Positions 32,477 to 45,117 of a DNA stretch of 64,000 nucleotides are shown here, piece after piece. Below the pieces are notes generated by a model, which ran no database searches, was not told where the DNA came from, and was given only the letters and a program-made list of their open reading frames with translations. This DNA comes from Ricinus communis (Eukaryota > Streptophyta > Magnoliopsida > Malpighiales > Euphorbiaceae). The stretch spans positions 10,048,802-10,112,801 of the forward strand of contig NC_063258.1 in the NCBI RefSeq assembly GCF_019578655.1, written 5' to 3'. Made by a program: the position numbers and the translations under genes. Positions within the stretch are counted from its first letter, which is position 1. The number at the start of each line of letters is the position of its first letter.

Positions 32477-33403
32477 TTTTATATTATTAATTGCAAAAAG
32501 AATACAAGAAAGGAAACTCAAACAATCTTAATAATTCAGTATAAAGCCAACATAGTAAGGAACCCTAATAGGTTCAACTAATCTAGCTATACATATTCAT
32601 GTCTAAAGCAAATAGGAATTCAATTACAATGAAAGAATAAAGAAATCGAAACATATACACTCTTTTCCTAGAATTGGATGAACAGCTCAAAGCCTTGATC
32701 TATACTATAATTGATCTCTAGAATTGCTTCTTGATTTCCTTCAAAACTCCTCCTCAATCTTCAATCCAAAATCCAGATCACGAATCTGACGTTCTAAGGT
32801 GGAATCAATTTCCTGGAAGCCCCCTGGAATGCCTAACAACACGTCTAGCAAAATTTCAATGGAAGATCAAAAATCAAAATCGCCGATCCGGAACTCTCTT
32901 TTCTCTTTTTAGCTCGTTTCTTTTATTCATTGTGTAAATACGGGCATGTTCCAGCTTATGCCCGTTTCCCCCGACACGGGCTGTGTTTGGGCCATGTTGG
33001 ACTCCAATTGACAAAATGAGCTGAATCGAGCATGACCGTGTTAGCAAACAGAGGCCGTGTTTTAGCGCCTGTTAACCAACACGGGCCGTGCTCTAGGGCG
33101 TTGTGCCCTCGAGAAATGTGCTGCTTTAAAGTGCTTAAGCTACACTGCCTGGAGTTTCTACAGGAGATCCAACACGGGCCGTGTTGACTTTCTAAAAGTC
33201 AACCCAAGGTTAAACAGCTTCTGATTCCATCCGTTTTTGCCCTAAATTGATCTAAAATTGCTAAAGCACTGATAATGGACCTATAGAATCTCTTGAAACA
33301 CGGAAGGACACAAAACACGGGTGATCTTGGAATAAAAACACAATAAATGGTAAGAAAATTTGCAATAATATGTCAACAAATATGTGTAAAAGTATGCATA
33401 TCA
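32477..33403 (-). repeat. LTR1 (reversed), inserted in chromovirus C3
   Basis: Reverse complement of LTR1 positions equivalent to 5422-6300. It ends at 33403 with ATGCATATCA, the complement of the LTR start. 32939-33190 carries the ACACGG/CCGTGT palindrome cluster (for example CAACACGGGCCGTGTTGAC at about 33172). Directly right of the LTR edge, the integrase of C3 begins in mid-gene. Confidence 0.85.
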
Positions 33404-34560
33404 ATTTGCCATCCATAAACGGATGAACAAACCGAAGTTGTTAATAGAACTATGGTTCAATTACTTCGTTCCTTAATTTTTAGAAATTTTAAATCTTGGG
33501 AGGATCTTTTACCAGATGTGGAGTTTGGATACAATAGGGTTGTTCATAGCATTACACATTATTCTTCATTTCAAATTATTTATGGTTTTAACCCATTAAC
33601 TCCTATTGATTTATTTCCTTTGCCTCTTAACAAGCTTGTTAGTGCTGATGGTTCGTCTAAGGCAGATTTGATTAAAAGACTACATGAACAAGTTAATGAG
33701 AGGATTGAGAAGCAAAATACTAGAGAAACTGAAAGGGTTAACAAAGAAAGAAGACCAATGGTGTTCTAACCTGGTGATTGGGTTTGGGTGCATTTTCACA
33801 AGGAAAGCTTCCCAAATCAAAGAAAGTCAAAGCTAAGTCCAAGGGGTGATGGACTGTTTCAAGTACTTGAGAGGATCAAAGAGAATGCTTACAAAATTAA
33901 TTTACAAGGTAAGTACAATGTGATGGCACATTTAATATTGTTGATTCGAGTTCTTTTGATGTAGGTAATGAGCTGGATTCGAAGACGGATCATCCTAAAG
34001 AAAGAGGGAATGATATGGATCAGCCAAGGCTTAAAGATGTTGGTTTGGATGAGCTCGATGACGAGGGCAACAAGAAAGAATCAAGGAAGGATCCATTAAG
34101 TTTGCCATAAGGTCCAATTACAAGGTCAAGGGCCAAGAAGCTTCAAGAGTCCTTAAATGGCTATATGCAATAGTGGGCTAATAATGGAAGTCCAATAGAA
34201 TTCGACCGAAATGAAATTCTTAAAGAATGCGCTTTGTTTAACGTTCTTAAAGTCCAAGTTTATGAAGGCTAAATGGGCTTTGTTTAATGTTCTTCAAATC
34301 CAAGTTTACAAAGGGTTTGTTTAGCTCTTAGTATCCTATTTGGTTAGATGTTAGAGTTTCATAAGCTTGTAAGGAAACTCATATTAGATCAGATTACTAT
34401 CCTTCTTAGGACTTTGGATATGTCTTTAAAACATGTCAAATTCGTATGCCTATTTTTAGATTATGATTAATTAAAGTTTTTTACTTTCTTTCAAGCCAAA
34501 ATTGCTTGTATTTTGTGTTCTTGTTTGAATGCAAAACTTACTTATCAAGGAGTTGATCTA
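33404..34560 (+). pseudogene. Chromovirus C3: integrase C-terminus to 3' end
   Basis: Reading starts in TGCCATCC (CHP) followed by an in-frame TAA and TDEQTEVVNRT, so the catalytic Glu segment is present. An open 105-codon piece (33452-33769) follows with RNFKSWEDLLPDVEFGYNRV and FNPLTPIDLFPLPLNK. After a stop it continues through WVWVHFHKESFPNQRKSKLS and FQVLERIKENAYKINLQG (33775-33910), and then GPITRSRAKKLQESLNGYMQ at 34118-34177. The rest to 34560 is 3' UTR or LTR with no coding. The 5' part was lost or separated by the LTR1 insertion. Confidence 0.85.
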
Positions 34561-36260
34561 TTCTTGTGCCATACTTGGAATTGGGATGCTCAATGGGGCA
34601 GCCTTAAACTACATAACTTATGATAAGGTGATGTGCGCATTGGTGAGAGCGTTAGAGACATCGCAACACTATCTTTAGCCCAAAAAGTTTGTGATTCACC
34701 GTGCTAAATGGAGTGAGTTCATTGAGTCCTTTCCATATGTGATCAAATACAAGCAAGGTAAAGATAATGTTGTTGCGGATGTGTTATCGTGAAGGTATGC
34801 ACTTCTTTCTACTTTGAATGCCAAATTCCTTAGTTTTGACCATATTAAAGAAATTCATGAGCATGACTCTGATTTTGGCAATGCATTTAAATGCTTGTGA
34901 AAAAGGTGCTTTTGATAAGTTTTATAGACATGGTGGATTTTTGTTTAAAGAAAAACGTTTGTGTATTCCCATATGTTCTATGTGCGAGGTATTAGTTAGG
35001 GAAGCTCATGAGGGTGGTTTAATGAGACACTTTGGAATTGCTAAGACTTTAGATTTTTTGCGTGATGTTTTCTATTGGCCTAATATGAAATGAGATGTTG
35101 CTAGATTTTATGATAAATGCATTGTTTGTAAACAAGCAAAGTCTAAATCGAAAACCCATGACTTGTATACACCATTGCCCGTGCCTAGTTCACCTTGGAT
35201 TGATATTTCTATGGATTTTGTGCTTGGTTTACCTAGGTCTAGGCGTGGTAATGATTCCATATATGTTGTAGATATAGCTCATTTCATTCCATGTCATAAA
35301 ACTAATGATGCAACATATATTTCTGACTAATTCTTCAAAGAAATTGTATGTCTGCATGGTATGCCTAGAACAATTGTTAGTGGTAGGGATGCAAAGTTCT
35401 TCAGCTACTTTTGGAAGATATTATGGGGAAATTTAGGAACTAAGTTATTATTTTCTACTACATGTCATCCACAAATTGATGGTCAAACTGAATTAGTTAA
35501 TAGGACTTTAGATACTTTGTACTATGGTTAAAAAGAACCTAAAATCTTGGAAAGAATATTTACCGCATATAGAGTTTGCATATAATCGTAGTGTGCATTC
35601 ATATACTCAATTCTGTCCTTTTGAAGTTGTTTGTGGTTTTATTCTTTTATCTCCATTAGATTTGATTTCTTTACCTTTGAGTGAACGTGTTACTCTAGAT
35701 GGAAAAAAAGGCAAATTTTGTGAGGAGTTTGCATGAGAAGGTGCATGCAAATATAGAAAGAAAGAATAAAGAGGTTCTTTTAAACCTGGTGATTAGATTT
35801 GGTTGCACATGCACATGGAAAGGTTTCCTTCACAAAGGGATTCCAAGTTACTTCCACAAGGAGATGGTCCTTTTCAAGTTCTTGAAAGGATTAATAATAT
35901 TGCATATAAATTAGCATTGCCCAAATGAGTATGGAATTAGTGCTACTTTTTATATCATGGATCTTTCTCTTTTATATTTTGACATAGGTGACGAGGATGA
36001 ATCATACTAAAGAAGGAGGGAATGATGTGAATCCTATTGGCACTAGGAGTCCTACTCCAACAAGGAATCCTACTTCAATTAGGATTCAAGATCCACTTCA
36101 CATCCATGGAGGCCTAATTACAAGGTCCAAGGCTAAGAAGATAAAAGAAGCTCTCAATGGGCTTATTCAAGATGTTTGGGCTAAGGACACATTAAGGCTC
36201 GAAGATTTGGATTCAAATTTTAGGCTCATTAATCTAATTCAGTTTATTAGGGCTTAATGA
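34561..36260 (+). pseudogene. Chromovirus C4: RNase H end to pol C-terminus
   Basis: Begins inside RNase H (GAALNYITYDK, then a stop, then [25 protein letters not shown]). Integrase follows with zinc-finger His/Cys ([22 protein letters not shown]), the first Asp in [12 protein letters not shown], the second Asp replaced (IVSGRDAKF, where relatives have SDRD) and the Glu segment [11 protein letters not shown] frameshift at about 35520 leads to WKEYLPHIEFAYNRSVHS and LSPLDLISLPLSERV. The pol tail GGLITRSKAKKIKEALNGLI ends at 36257. It sits in tandem after C3, so two 3' halves lie side by side. Confidence 0.85.
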
Positions 36261-36748
36261 GCATAAAGGAGCATATAAGGGAGTTTGGGCCTAATTAGCT
36301 CCACTAAAGATGGCCAATGTGTTCTTAAAGAAACTAAGGTTTCTTACTCCTAATGGGCGGCTACATAGTATTTTGGGAGTATTAGGACTTTGTCTTTAGT
36401 TATCTATTTTAGTTAGGATGTTTATCTCTATCCTATTTGAGTTGTAATTCCTTAATAGCTTAGAATTAGGATTTTCTAAAGGCAAAATGCCTGGTATAAA
36501 TTTTCAAGTTGATTGATTGATTATTAATATATTTTGTGAGTTTATACTCTATTATGAGTTCTTGTTTAGAGCTAATTCAAACTTATCGTTTATTCATTAT
36601 TTGTATGCCCAAATCCGACTTATCAATTTAAATCCATACTAAATTGTGGTGTCTTCTACCTCTAATACCTTAGGTTTGATAGTTTAATATACTTGAAGGG
36701 TCTAAGGTTTCCATTGATCTAGTTCTAGATAGATCTTGGGCAATGAAA
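36261..36748 (+). other. C4 3' UTR and LTR fragment
   Basis: Non-coding. It contains ATTAGGACTTTGTCTTTAGT and a run matching the reverse complement of 26260-26540 and 46566-46810, which marks it as chromovirus LTR. The LTR end is not clear; reversed R1 starts at about 36749. Confidence 0.55.
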
Positions 36749-37390
36749 TCAAGCTTGTCAATTGCGTTCTGATGATCCATTACATTAATATTATGTCATC
36801 ATGGAGTCTCGTGCCTAGAGGAACAAGGAATGACAGAGATCCTAATGGTACAAATCTCGCATCATAATATTTAAGCGTGCCTCGATTCATGTTGTTCCTT
36901 CTCTCCTTCAAAAGATTCATTCACGATCATTCTGAGAATGATATCTATACTCGATTAACTAATTTTCTTTCTTTGCATTCATCCAAGTATAGGATCAGTG
37001 CCTATGATTGAAGCTTCCACAAGCATTCTCTCAGCAGTTATGTTTATGCTCCCCAAATAAAACCAAACTATCATACTAGATAAAGAGGAGTTGACTGGTC
37101 AACAACTCTCGTTATCCCAAATTTTTGGAGCCAGAATAATGAAAATAAGGGAGAATTCATGTGGGCATACCTAATAATAATTCAATCCAAATTACATAGA
37201 TATATGTGTGCCAAAACATCAAAATGCACACATTCTCGCTTGGATTAATCAAAAGCAATATGATTTCTTCGTTACGCACATGGATTTGTATCTTGTCCTG
37301 CTAGATCATCAAGTTACGCCATAATGCCACCGGTCAAGCTTATCAATTGCATTCCTATAATTTCTTATGCCAATCCTTATGTCATTTTTT
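36749..37390 (-). repeat. R1 inverted segment, left of array II
   Basis: Two reversed R1 fragments: 36749-37075 (first third of the unit, ending with ATGTTTATGCTCCCCAAATA) and 37076-37390 (a following part with GTTGACTGGTCAACAACTCTCG and TATGCCAATCCTTATGTCAT). 37391-37424 is unassigned. Confidence 0.7.
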
Positions 37391-37424
37391 ATTCAGACTG
37401 TGCAGAGCTAAATGGGTTAGGGCA

Positions 37425-39588
37425 TAAATCAATTCAATTTGATCCTTATGCTTAGCCATGGAAGAGAATAAAAAACTTATGATTTCTTTCTTTATAGGAT
37501 CCAAAATCCTACCTATGTTGTCATTTGTTCTTTTCTTTTGCTCATCTCTTTCTAATCTATAAGTTGTATGATGGTTTGGTTTTATTTGGCGAGCATAAAG
37601 AAAAATATTGAGTTAAAGCCCGTGGAAGCGACAATCATAAGCACCGATCCAATGCTTGGACAAATGCGATGAAAGAAATTTAGTTGATAAAAAATTGATA
37701 TCATTTTTTGAATGACCGCGAATGAATCTTATGGAGGAAAGAGGAATGCCGAGAATCAGAGCACGCCTAAGTATTTTGATTGTGGAAGAACCATTAGGAT
37801 CTCTATCATTCCTTGTTCCTCTAGGCATGAGGACTCTTGATGACATAAGGATTGGCATAAGGAATCATGAGAATGCAATTAAAAAGCTCGATTGATGGCA
37901 TTAGGATTACCTTGATGATTAAGCAGGACGAGACATAAATCCATATTCATAAGGGATAATTCATGTTGTTTTCAATGAATCCAAGGGTAAGACAAGCAGA
38001 AATGCAAGCGTTTTGATGTTTTGGATGCATATAATGAAGTATTTTAGGTTGGAGCATTATTAGGTTGATTTCTCCTTGCTTTCCTTAAACTGCCTCATAA
38101 AATGTGGGACTACGAGAGTTGTTGACCTGTCAACTCCTCTTTGGTTCTTGATTTGAATTTAGTTTATTCATCTTTCTTTATTTATTTACTCATATTTTGG
38201 CTTCTACTTTCTTCTTCTTATGGAATGAGGGCTTTCGCACTATAAAAACCAGATGCAACCGAATATTTGAGGCTAGTGAGCATATTATTTTAGTTTTCTA
38301 TATTGTAGAGAATTAAGTTACGAGTTCTTTCAAGAACTTTGCTAATTTATGAAGACCCGCACTAGCAAACCTAAACTAATTGCTTACGTTGTTTCATTTT
38401 TTTTACTCTTTGTCTACCCTTGTGTTTAAATCAATTCAATCCTTACTCTTAGCCATAGAAGAGAATAAACAACTTGTGATCTTACTCCTTATTGAATCCA
38501 AAATACTACCTCGTTCTCATTTCTTTGTTTCTTATGTTCGTGTCTTTCTACTCTATGTTTTATATAGATTTGGTTTTATTTGGCGAGCATAAATATGAGT
38601 GTTGAGTTAAAGCATGTGGAAGCAAAATTATAGGCATTGATCCAATGCTTGGACAAATGCGAAAAAGGAAAATTAATTAATCGAGTATTGATATCATTCT
38701 TCAAATAATCGCAGATGAATCTTTTAGAGCAAAAAGGGAACACCGAGAATGGAGGCACGCTAAAATATTGCGATTCAGGATTTGCATCATTCAGATCTCC
38801 ATCATTCCTTGTTCCTCTAGTTATGGGACTCCTGATGACATGAGAATTGGCATAAGGAATCATGAAAACACAATTGACAAGTTTGACCAATGCCATTGGG
38901 GCTTAACTTGTGCCTCAAGCAAGACGAGATGTAAATCCAAGCGGGTTAATGAGAACTCATGTGGGTTTCAATTAATGCAAATGTAATACTAGTAGGAATG
39001 CAAGTGTTTTGAAGTTTGGGACGTATATAAAGAAATTATTTGTGTCGATGTGTTATTAGGTAGGCCCTCGCAGATTTCCCCTTGTTGTGGTTAAGCTGGA
39101 TCATAAAATTTAGTACAACGAGAGATGTTGACTAGTCAACTCCTCGCCGGTTCTTGATTTGACTTTAGTTTATTCATCTTGATTTATTTATTTATATATA
39201 TATATAGCTTCTAGTTTCTTCTTCATAAAGAATTAGGGCTTTTGCACTATAAAAGCTGTATGCAACCGAATACTTGAGGCTACTGAGCGTATTTAATTTT
39301 TTAGTTTTCTACCTTGTGGGAAATCAAGTTATGGGTTCTTGCAAGAACTTTGCGAACTTATGAGGACCCGCACTAGTGAACCTAGTCTTATCACTCACAT
39401 CCCTCCTTTCTTCTGTGTTCTCTGTCTACCCTTATGTTTAAATCAATTTGATTTGATTCTTAGGGTTAGCCGTTTGGAAGAGAATAAAGAATTTGTGATT
39501 TATTTCCATATCGAATCCGAAAGCCTACCTATGTTTGCATTTTGTTTGTTTCTTTTATGTCTCTCTTTCTAATTTCTATCTAATATGA
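37425..39588 (+). repeat. R1 array II, partial unit and units 1-2
   Basis: Forward R1. Anchor GAGCATAAA occurs at 37591, 38585 and 39608, so the periods are 994 and 1023. Phrase by phrase it parallels units 1 and 2 of array I, including the CACTATAAAAA box (38239-38248) and GATGTGTTATTAGGTAGGCCC (39049 onward). Confidence 0.8.
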
Positions 39589-39938
39589 TGGTTTGGTTTT
39601 ACTTGGCGAGCATAAACAAGAGTGTTGAGTTAAAGCGCATGGAAGCAACAATCATAAGCACTGATCCAATGCATGGACAAATGTAACAAGATAATATTAG
39701 TTGATTGGGTATTCATATCATTCTCTGAATGATCGTAGGTGAATCTTTTAGACGAAAGAGGGAATGACGAGGATCGAGGCATGCCTAGGTATTCTTATTC
39801 ATGAGATGCACCATTGAGATATCCATCATTCCTTGCGCCTCTAAGGATAAGGACTACTGATAAGACAAGGATTGGCATAAGGAATCATGGGGGCACAATT
39901 GATAAGCTTGACCGGTGGCATTAGGGATTATATAGATA
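39589..39938 (+). repeat. R1 unit 3, left part (array II)
   Basis: Continues the array to the GGATTATATAGATA just before the second solo-LTR-like insertion, the same R1 position as in array I. Confidence 0.8.
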
Positions 39939-42390
39939 TGACACCTCATCCCACATAGCCCGAGATGGATATTTAAAACCAAATGCTTTCTAAAATCTTT
40001 TTAGTTCAGTTGAATAATAACATACTTACATATGTATATGCAATAATGTATTTGAAATCATAATTATGAAAAATAGATAATATTTTTTAATATGATGTTT
40101 CATTACAACGACTATAACTAGAGATTCCTTTATTAAACATTATTAAATAAGTTAATATACAAAGTTTGCCTTTAAACATTAAATTATAACATAGTCTTTT
40201 ACATGTACATAACTACCATGGTATGAAACAAGGATGAACATTTATGTACAAGTTACAATGAGTATGTATATGACTATTCAGACGAGAAATGCTAGCCAAC
40301 TTTACTCTCTCCTTTAATCATACTTACTAGCTCAACCACCCACTATCAAGCCTTGCTTCCTGAATAAAATTTATGAAAAGAGTAGAATGAGTATAAAAAT
40401 AATCAGTAAATAGATTTATAAGTAGAAAACAATTTAGATAACTGTAAGCATAAGAAAACCACATAATTATACAAAATATATAATGTTGTGAATCAAATTT
40501 TTAAGGCAATTAATTTCTGTTAAGTAAGAGAACACCACTAAAGAAACTGTTCTAACACTCATACAAAATAGCAATACTAATTATCAACATCATATGCTTT
40601 AAATGGTATAAAAAGTTTCATAGAATTTAATCATCCTCAAAATGATTATCACCAATCAACCATCATTCAAAATCCCATTCTAGGCACACTTGATGGCTAA
40701 CCCTTCCTCTACATTAGCACGATCCGACCCTTCTCCCTTCACTAGTCTACAATCAAGTGCCCCATTGTCTAATGCGCATAACAACCACAAATAAATCACA
40801 AGTGCATATATCAATCTCAGAACATTTCAAACACATCACTATGATGAGGCATTTCTTGAAAACAAAGTATACTTTCACTCGCTCAAAGGCATTGGATGCA
40901 TGCTTTTTTTAACATTAAAATGAATCTATATCAGACTGCCCTGAATTCTGAAATATAAGTAATGTGCAATTGATGAAATTAAGTCTATCAATATTTGTAC
41001 TCATCAAGGAAAAGCCAAGATCTTTAATTAACATTATATATTGATTAATTAGGCGAACTAAAAGCTGAAATATTCTTGTTGTTGAATTGTAAAATCATCA
41101 CATGTAAAATCCAACACAAATAACCTACTTTTGTTAATTATACTTCAAATTTGTAAAACCAATAGAATATATTTTGAAATAAGTACCAATCTGAAATTTA
41201 ATAAGCTTAAAATAACAAATTTAAGTTTCTCTTTTTTCACGTTCAATATTCAGCTTTCAAATAAAAGAAATCAACTTTGCAAGGGCTTGATATCTACTCA
41301 TCGAAAATGGCCCTTAGTCATATCCAACCATCTCCATAAAATATCTACCTTGCACTTGCATTTTCCTTGCCTTTTTCAACACCTAATTCATAAATTTCAC
41401 TTAGAATTCAACAAAATAATAAGCCTTTATGCTCTCCTGTCATGCAGCCCCCAAATGATGTGCATATCATGCTTTTAAACATAATCTTACATTCTTATCT
41501 CAACTACTATGATATAGCAGATTTTGGGGCCAACTTTGAAAATTTATTGGGAATTACATATGAGGTATTTGAGGCTCAACTCTTTTATAATTCTAGGTAT
41601 CCAAGCCTATAAATATGCAGAAAAAGTTTCACTTCAATTAGATAATCATAGAAGGAGTTAAGCACAATTTAACATGACAAGCTCAAACTATCTTGATAGA
41701 ATGAGCAATAAAGTTTTTGGTCCGATTCCACAAAGACAAAGATAGAACTAGCACAAACCTAAAACTATAAAATCATGGAGGATTGTCTAAATTTTCCTAC
41801 ACATTAAGCCAGGCCTAATTTGGAGGTTTCTAGCTCAAGATATGGAATAAATACAGAGGCTGAAAAATCAGAAAAATCTAACCCGAGAATACAGCTCACC
41901 AATCCTAACTCAAATCAATCAAAACTCTTATAATACTTACCAAATGAACCTTTAAAGCCTTTGTAGGTGAAGATTATGGCCAACAAAGTGCTTAAATATT
42001 GAAATTCCTCTTGGAAAAAGATTAGACCAGGTTGTTTAATGAAGAAACTCTCTCAGTTCCTCTCTTTTCTTTTGTTATGTTAAGTGTGTGTGTGAATATA
42101 TATGCATATGGAGACTTATGAGTAGAGAATGGATGATTTTAGGCAGAGTTTACGATAGGATTAGTTGTAAAATACCCCCTTAGATCCTTAATAAATTGTT
42201 CATATTACTTATGAACCTTCTGACATTTATTCTTTCATCCTAATTCAATCCACCATCTTTCTTTCATTTCAATTAAGTCCACTATTATTTATTATTAAAC
42301 ACAATTAAGTACTACCTTAATTAAATTAAGATATTATACGAAAATGCAATGCTAAAAGGATGAATACATTCTTAGAATACGGGTGTGACA
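39939..42390. mobile_element. Solo-LTR-like insertion in R1 (array II)
   Basis: 2452 bp, TGACACCTCATCCC to GGGTGTGACA, colinear with 21049-23155 except for about 350 extra bases at 41430-41790 that copy I lacks. The flanks TAGAT(A) and (A)TAGAT look like a short target duplication. No coding is seen beyond chance frames. Confidence 0.65.
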
Positions 42391-43189
42391 ATAGATGATC
42401 AAGTAGGATGAGATGTAAATCTATGCGTGAAAAGGAGAAGTCTAATATAAGTGGGAATGCGAGCTTTTCAATGTTTGGGACGCATATAATGAAGTAATTT
42501 GGGTTAAAGTGTTTTTAGATAGGCCCACTCAAATTTTACCACTTTTTTTGTTAAGTTGACTCAAAAAATTTGGGACTACAAGAGTTATTGCCCAGTCAAT
42601 TCCTCTCTCGTTCTTGATTTGACTCTAGTTTATTTATCTTTCTTTATTTATTTATTAATATTTAGCTTCTAGTTTCTTCATCTTATGAAATGAGAGCTTT
42701 CGCATTATAAAATCGCATGCAAGCGAATACTTAAGGCCAATGAGCATATTATTTTAGTTTTCTACCTTGCGGAAAATCAAGTTATTGGTTCTTTCAAGAA
42801 CTTTGTCGAGTTATCAACACTTGCGCTAGCGAGCATAGACTTATCATTTACATCCTTCCTTTGTCTTATGTTCTTTGCCTGTCGTTGTTTTGAAATGAAC
42901 TTGATTTGATCCTTACGCTTAGCCGTACAGAAGACAACAAAGAACTTGTGATTTCTTTCCTTACCGGATCTAAAGTCATACCTATTTTCTCATTTTATTT
43001 GTTTCTTTTGTGTCTTTCTTCCTAATATCTGTCTAGTATGATGGTTTGGTTTTATTTGGAGAGCATAAATATGAGTGTTCAGTGAAAGCACGTGGAAAGC
43101 GGCAATTATAGGCACTGATCCAATATTTCGACAAATACGAAGAAAGAAAATTAGTTGATCATGTACATATATCATTCTTTGAATATCAC
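42391..43189 (+). repeat. R1 unit 3 right part and start of next unit (array II)
   Basis: R1 resumes with ATGATCAAGTAGGATGAGAT. The next unit starts near 43039 (anchor AGAGCATAAA at 43060) and is cut at 43189 by the composite unit. Confidence 0.75.
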
Positions 43190-45117
43190 TATCACGATCC
43201 GATCTGTGGGACTGTGACTGGCGCTAGGGAGTGGGTAGGCGTAAGGCCACCGAAACCCGTAGCAAGCCTGACCATTCGCTAACTCAGTCAAAGAATAATC
43301 CAAATTCTACCCATTATAACTATTTCCTAACTAACTTTCAACCACCCAAACACTACATATTTAATTCAGTTTGCCAGCACAAATAGGCAATACCTATTTT
43401 AACATGCCAAAACAAAATAATAAGTTTTGAAATTACTATTGCAGAGAATCTAGAATTCTAAAAATCAAGCATACCAATAAAATCAGTTACATTAGACCTG
43501 AAGATAAAGGGAGTCAGGCTGCTAGAGGAAAAGAAGTGCGAGAAAATAACAAACACTTGAAAAATTGCATGCAAGCGAATACTTAAGGTCAATGAGCATA
43601 TTATTTCAGTTTTCTACCTTGCAAGAAATCAAGTTATTGGTTTGTTTAAGAACTTTGTGGACTTATCAACACTCACGCTAGCGAGCATAGAATTATCATT
43701 TATGTTCTTCCTTTATCTTATGTTCTGTTTGTCCTTGTGTTTAAATCAACTTGATTTGATCCTTACACTTAGCCGTACAGAAGACACGAAAGAACATGTG
43801 ATTTATTTCCTTACCGGATCTAAATTCATACCTATATTCTCATTTTGTTTGTTTTTTTTGTGTCTTTCTTCCTAATATTTATCTAGTATGATGGGTTGGT
43901 TTTATTTAGGGAGCATAAATACGAGTGTTGAGTGAAAGCATGTCGAAAGCGGCAATCATAGGCACCGATCTAATACTTTCATGAATGCGGAGAAAGAAAA
44001 TTAGTTGATCATGTATAGATATCATTCTCTGAATGATCATTGTCACGACCCGATCTGTGGGACCGTGACGGTGCTAGGGAGTGGGTAGGCGTAAGGCTAC
44101 TGAAATCCGTAGCAAGTCTGACCATTCTCTAACTCAATCAAAGAATAATTCAAATTCTACCCATTATAACTATTTCCTAACTAAGTTTCAACCACCAAAA
44201 TACTACATATTTAATTCAGTCTGCTAGCATAAATAGGCAATACCTGGTTTCACATGGCAAAACAAAATAATAAGTTTTGAAATTACTACTGCGGAGAATC
44301 TAGAATTCTAAAAATCAAACATACCAATAAAATAAGTTACATTAAACCTGAAGATGAAGGGAGTCAGGCTGCTAGAGGAAAGGAAGTGGAGAAAATAACA
44401 AACACCTGAAAAATTGCATGCAAGCAAATACTTAAGGCCAATGAGAATATTATTTCAGTTTTCTACCTTACGGGAAATCAAGTTATTGATTCTTCCAGAA
44501 ATTTTTGGACTTATCAATACTCGCGCTAGCTAGCATAGACTTATCATTTACGTCCTTCCTTTGTCTTATGTTCTTTGTCTATCCATGTGTTTAAATTAAC
44601 TTGGTTTGATACTTACACTTAGCCATATAGAAGATAAGAAAGAACTTGTGATTTCTTTTCTTACTAGATCTAAAGTCGTACCTATATTCTCATTTTGTTT
44701 GTTCCTTTTATGTCTTTCTTCCTAATATCTATCTAGTTTTATAGTTTGGTTTTATTTGCGGAGCATAAGTACGAGTGTTGACTGAAAGCAGAAGGAAAGT
44801 GGCAATCATGGGGACCAATCAAATACTTTAACGAAAGCGGAGAAATAAAATTAGTCGATCATGTATAGATATCATACTGCGAATGATCATTGTCACGACC
44901 CGATCTGTGGGACCATAACCGGTGCTAGGGAATGGGTAACCGTAAGGCCACTGAAATCCGTAGCAAGCCTGACCATTCGCTAACTCAATCAAAGAATAAT
45001 TCAAATTCTACCCATTATAACTATTTCCTAACTAACATTCAACCACCCCAATACTACATATTTAATTCAGTCTGCCAGCATAAATAGGCAATACCTGGTT
45101 TAACATGTATAGCAGAA
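43190..45117 (+). repeat. Composite tandem units of 850 bp
   Basis: Units start at 43190, 44041 and 44891 with T(G/A)TCACGA(C/T)CCGATCTGTGG. Each complete unit has about 370 bases of a foreign piece (TGTCACGACCCG..., LTR-like start, with GTGGGTAGGCGTAAGG) fused to about 480 bases of R1 (GCATGCAAGCGAATACTTAA to the GATATCATTC phrase). Periods are 851 and 850. The third unit breaks off at about 45117. Confidence 0.8.

Larger units (their letters stand above)
28301..32656 (-). repeat. Tandem duplication of 2.18 kb (units 28301-30475 and 30476-32656)
   Basis: Each unit contains a protease end, the whole gag fragment and about 180 bases of LTR1. The junction at 30471-30480 joins LTR1 (GAAATCGAAACATAT) to protease (CTTTTGTAATTGAGAG). 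ATAT is shared by both parent ends (28297-28300 and 32653-32656), which is microhomology. Units are 2175 and 2181 bases long. Confidence 0.85.
28144..33403 (-). mobile_element. Reversed Athila fragment (PR-gag-LTR1) with tandem duplication
   Basis: Minus-strand element reading LTR1 (from 33403), then gag and protease twice. The PBS, the LTR end and the gag start are deleted; LTR1 is joined straight to the middle of gag at about 32477 and again at 30294. The element ends in protease at 28144 next to the microsatellite. Confidence 0.8.

Noticed and set aside
41131..41478. 115-codon plus-strand frame in the solo LTR of array II
   Set aside because: AT-rich, no motif, and the paralogous LTR at 22240-22530 does not keep it. 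Read as chance.
43190..45117. CRISPR-like regular repeats
   Set aside because: The units are 850 bases long and made of R1 and an LTR-like piece in a plant context. There are no short repeats with unique spacers.
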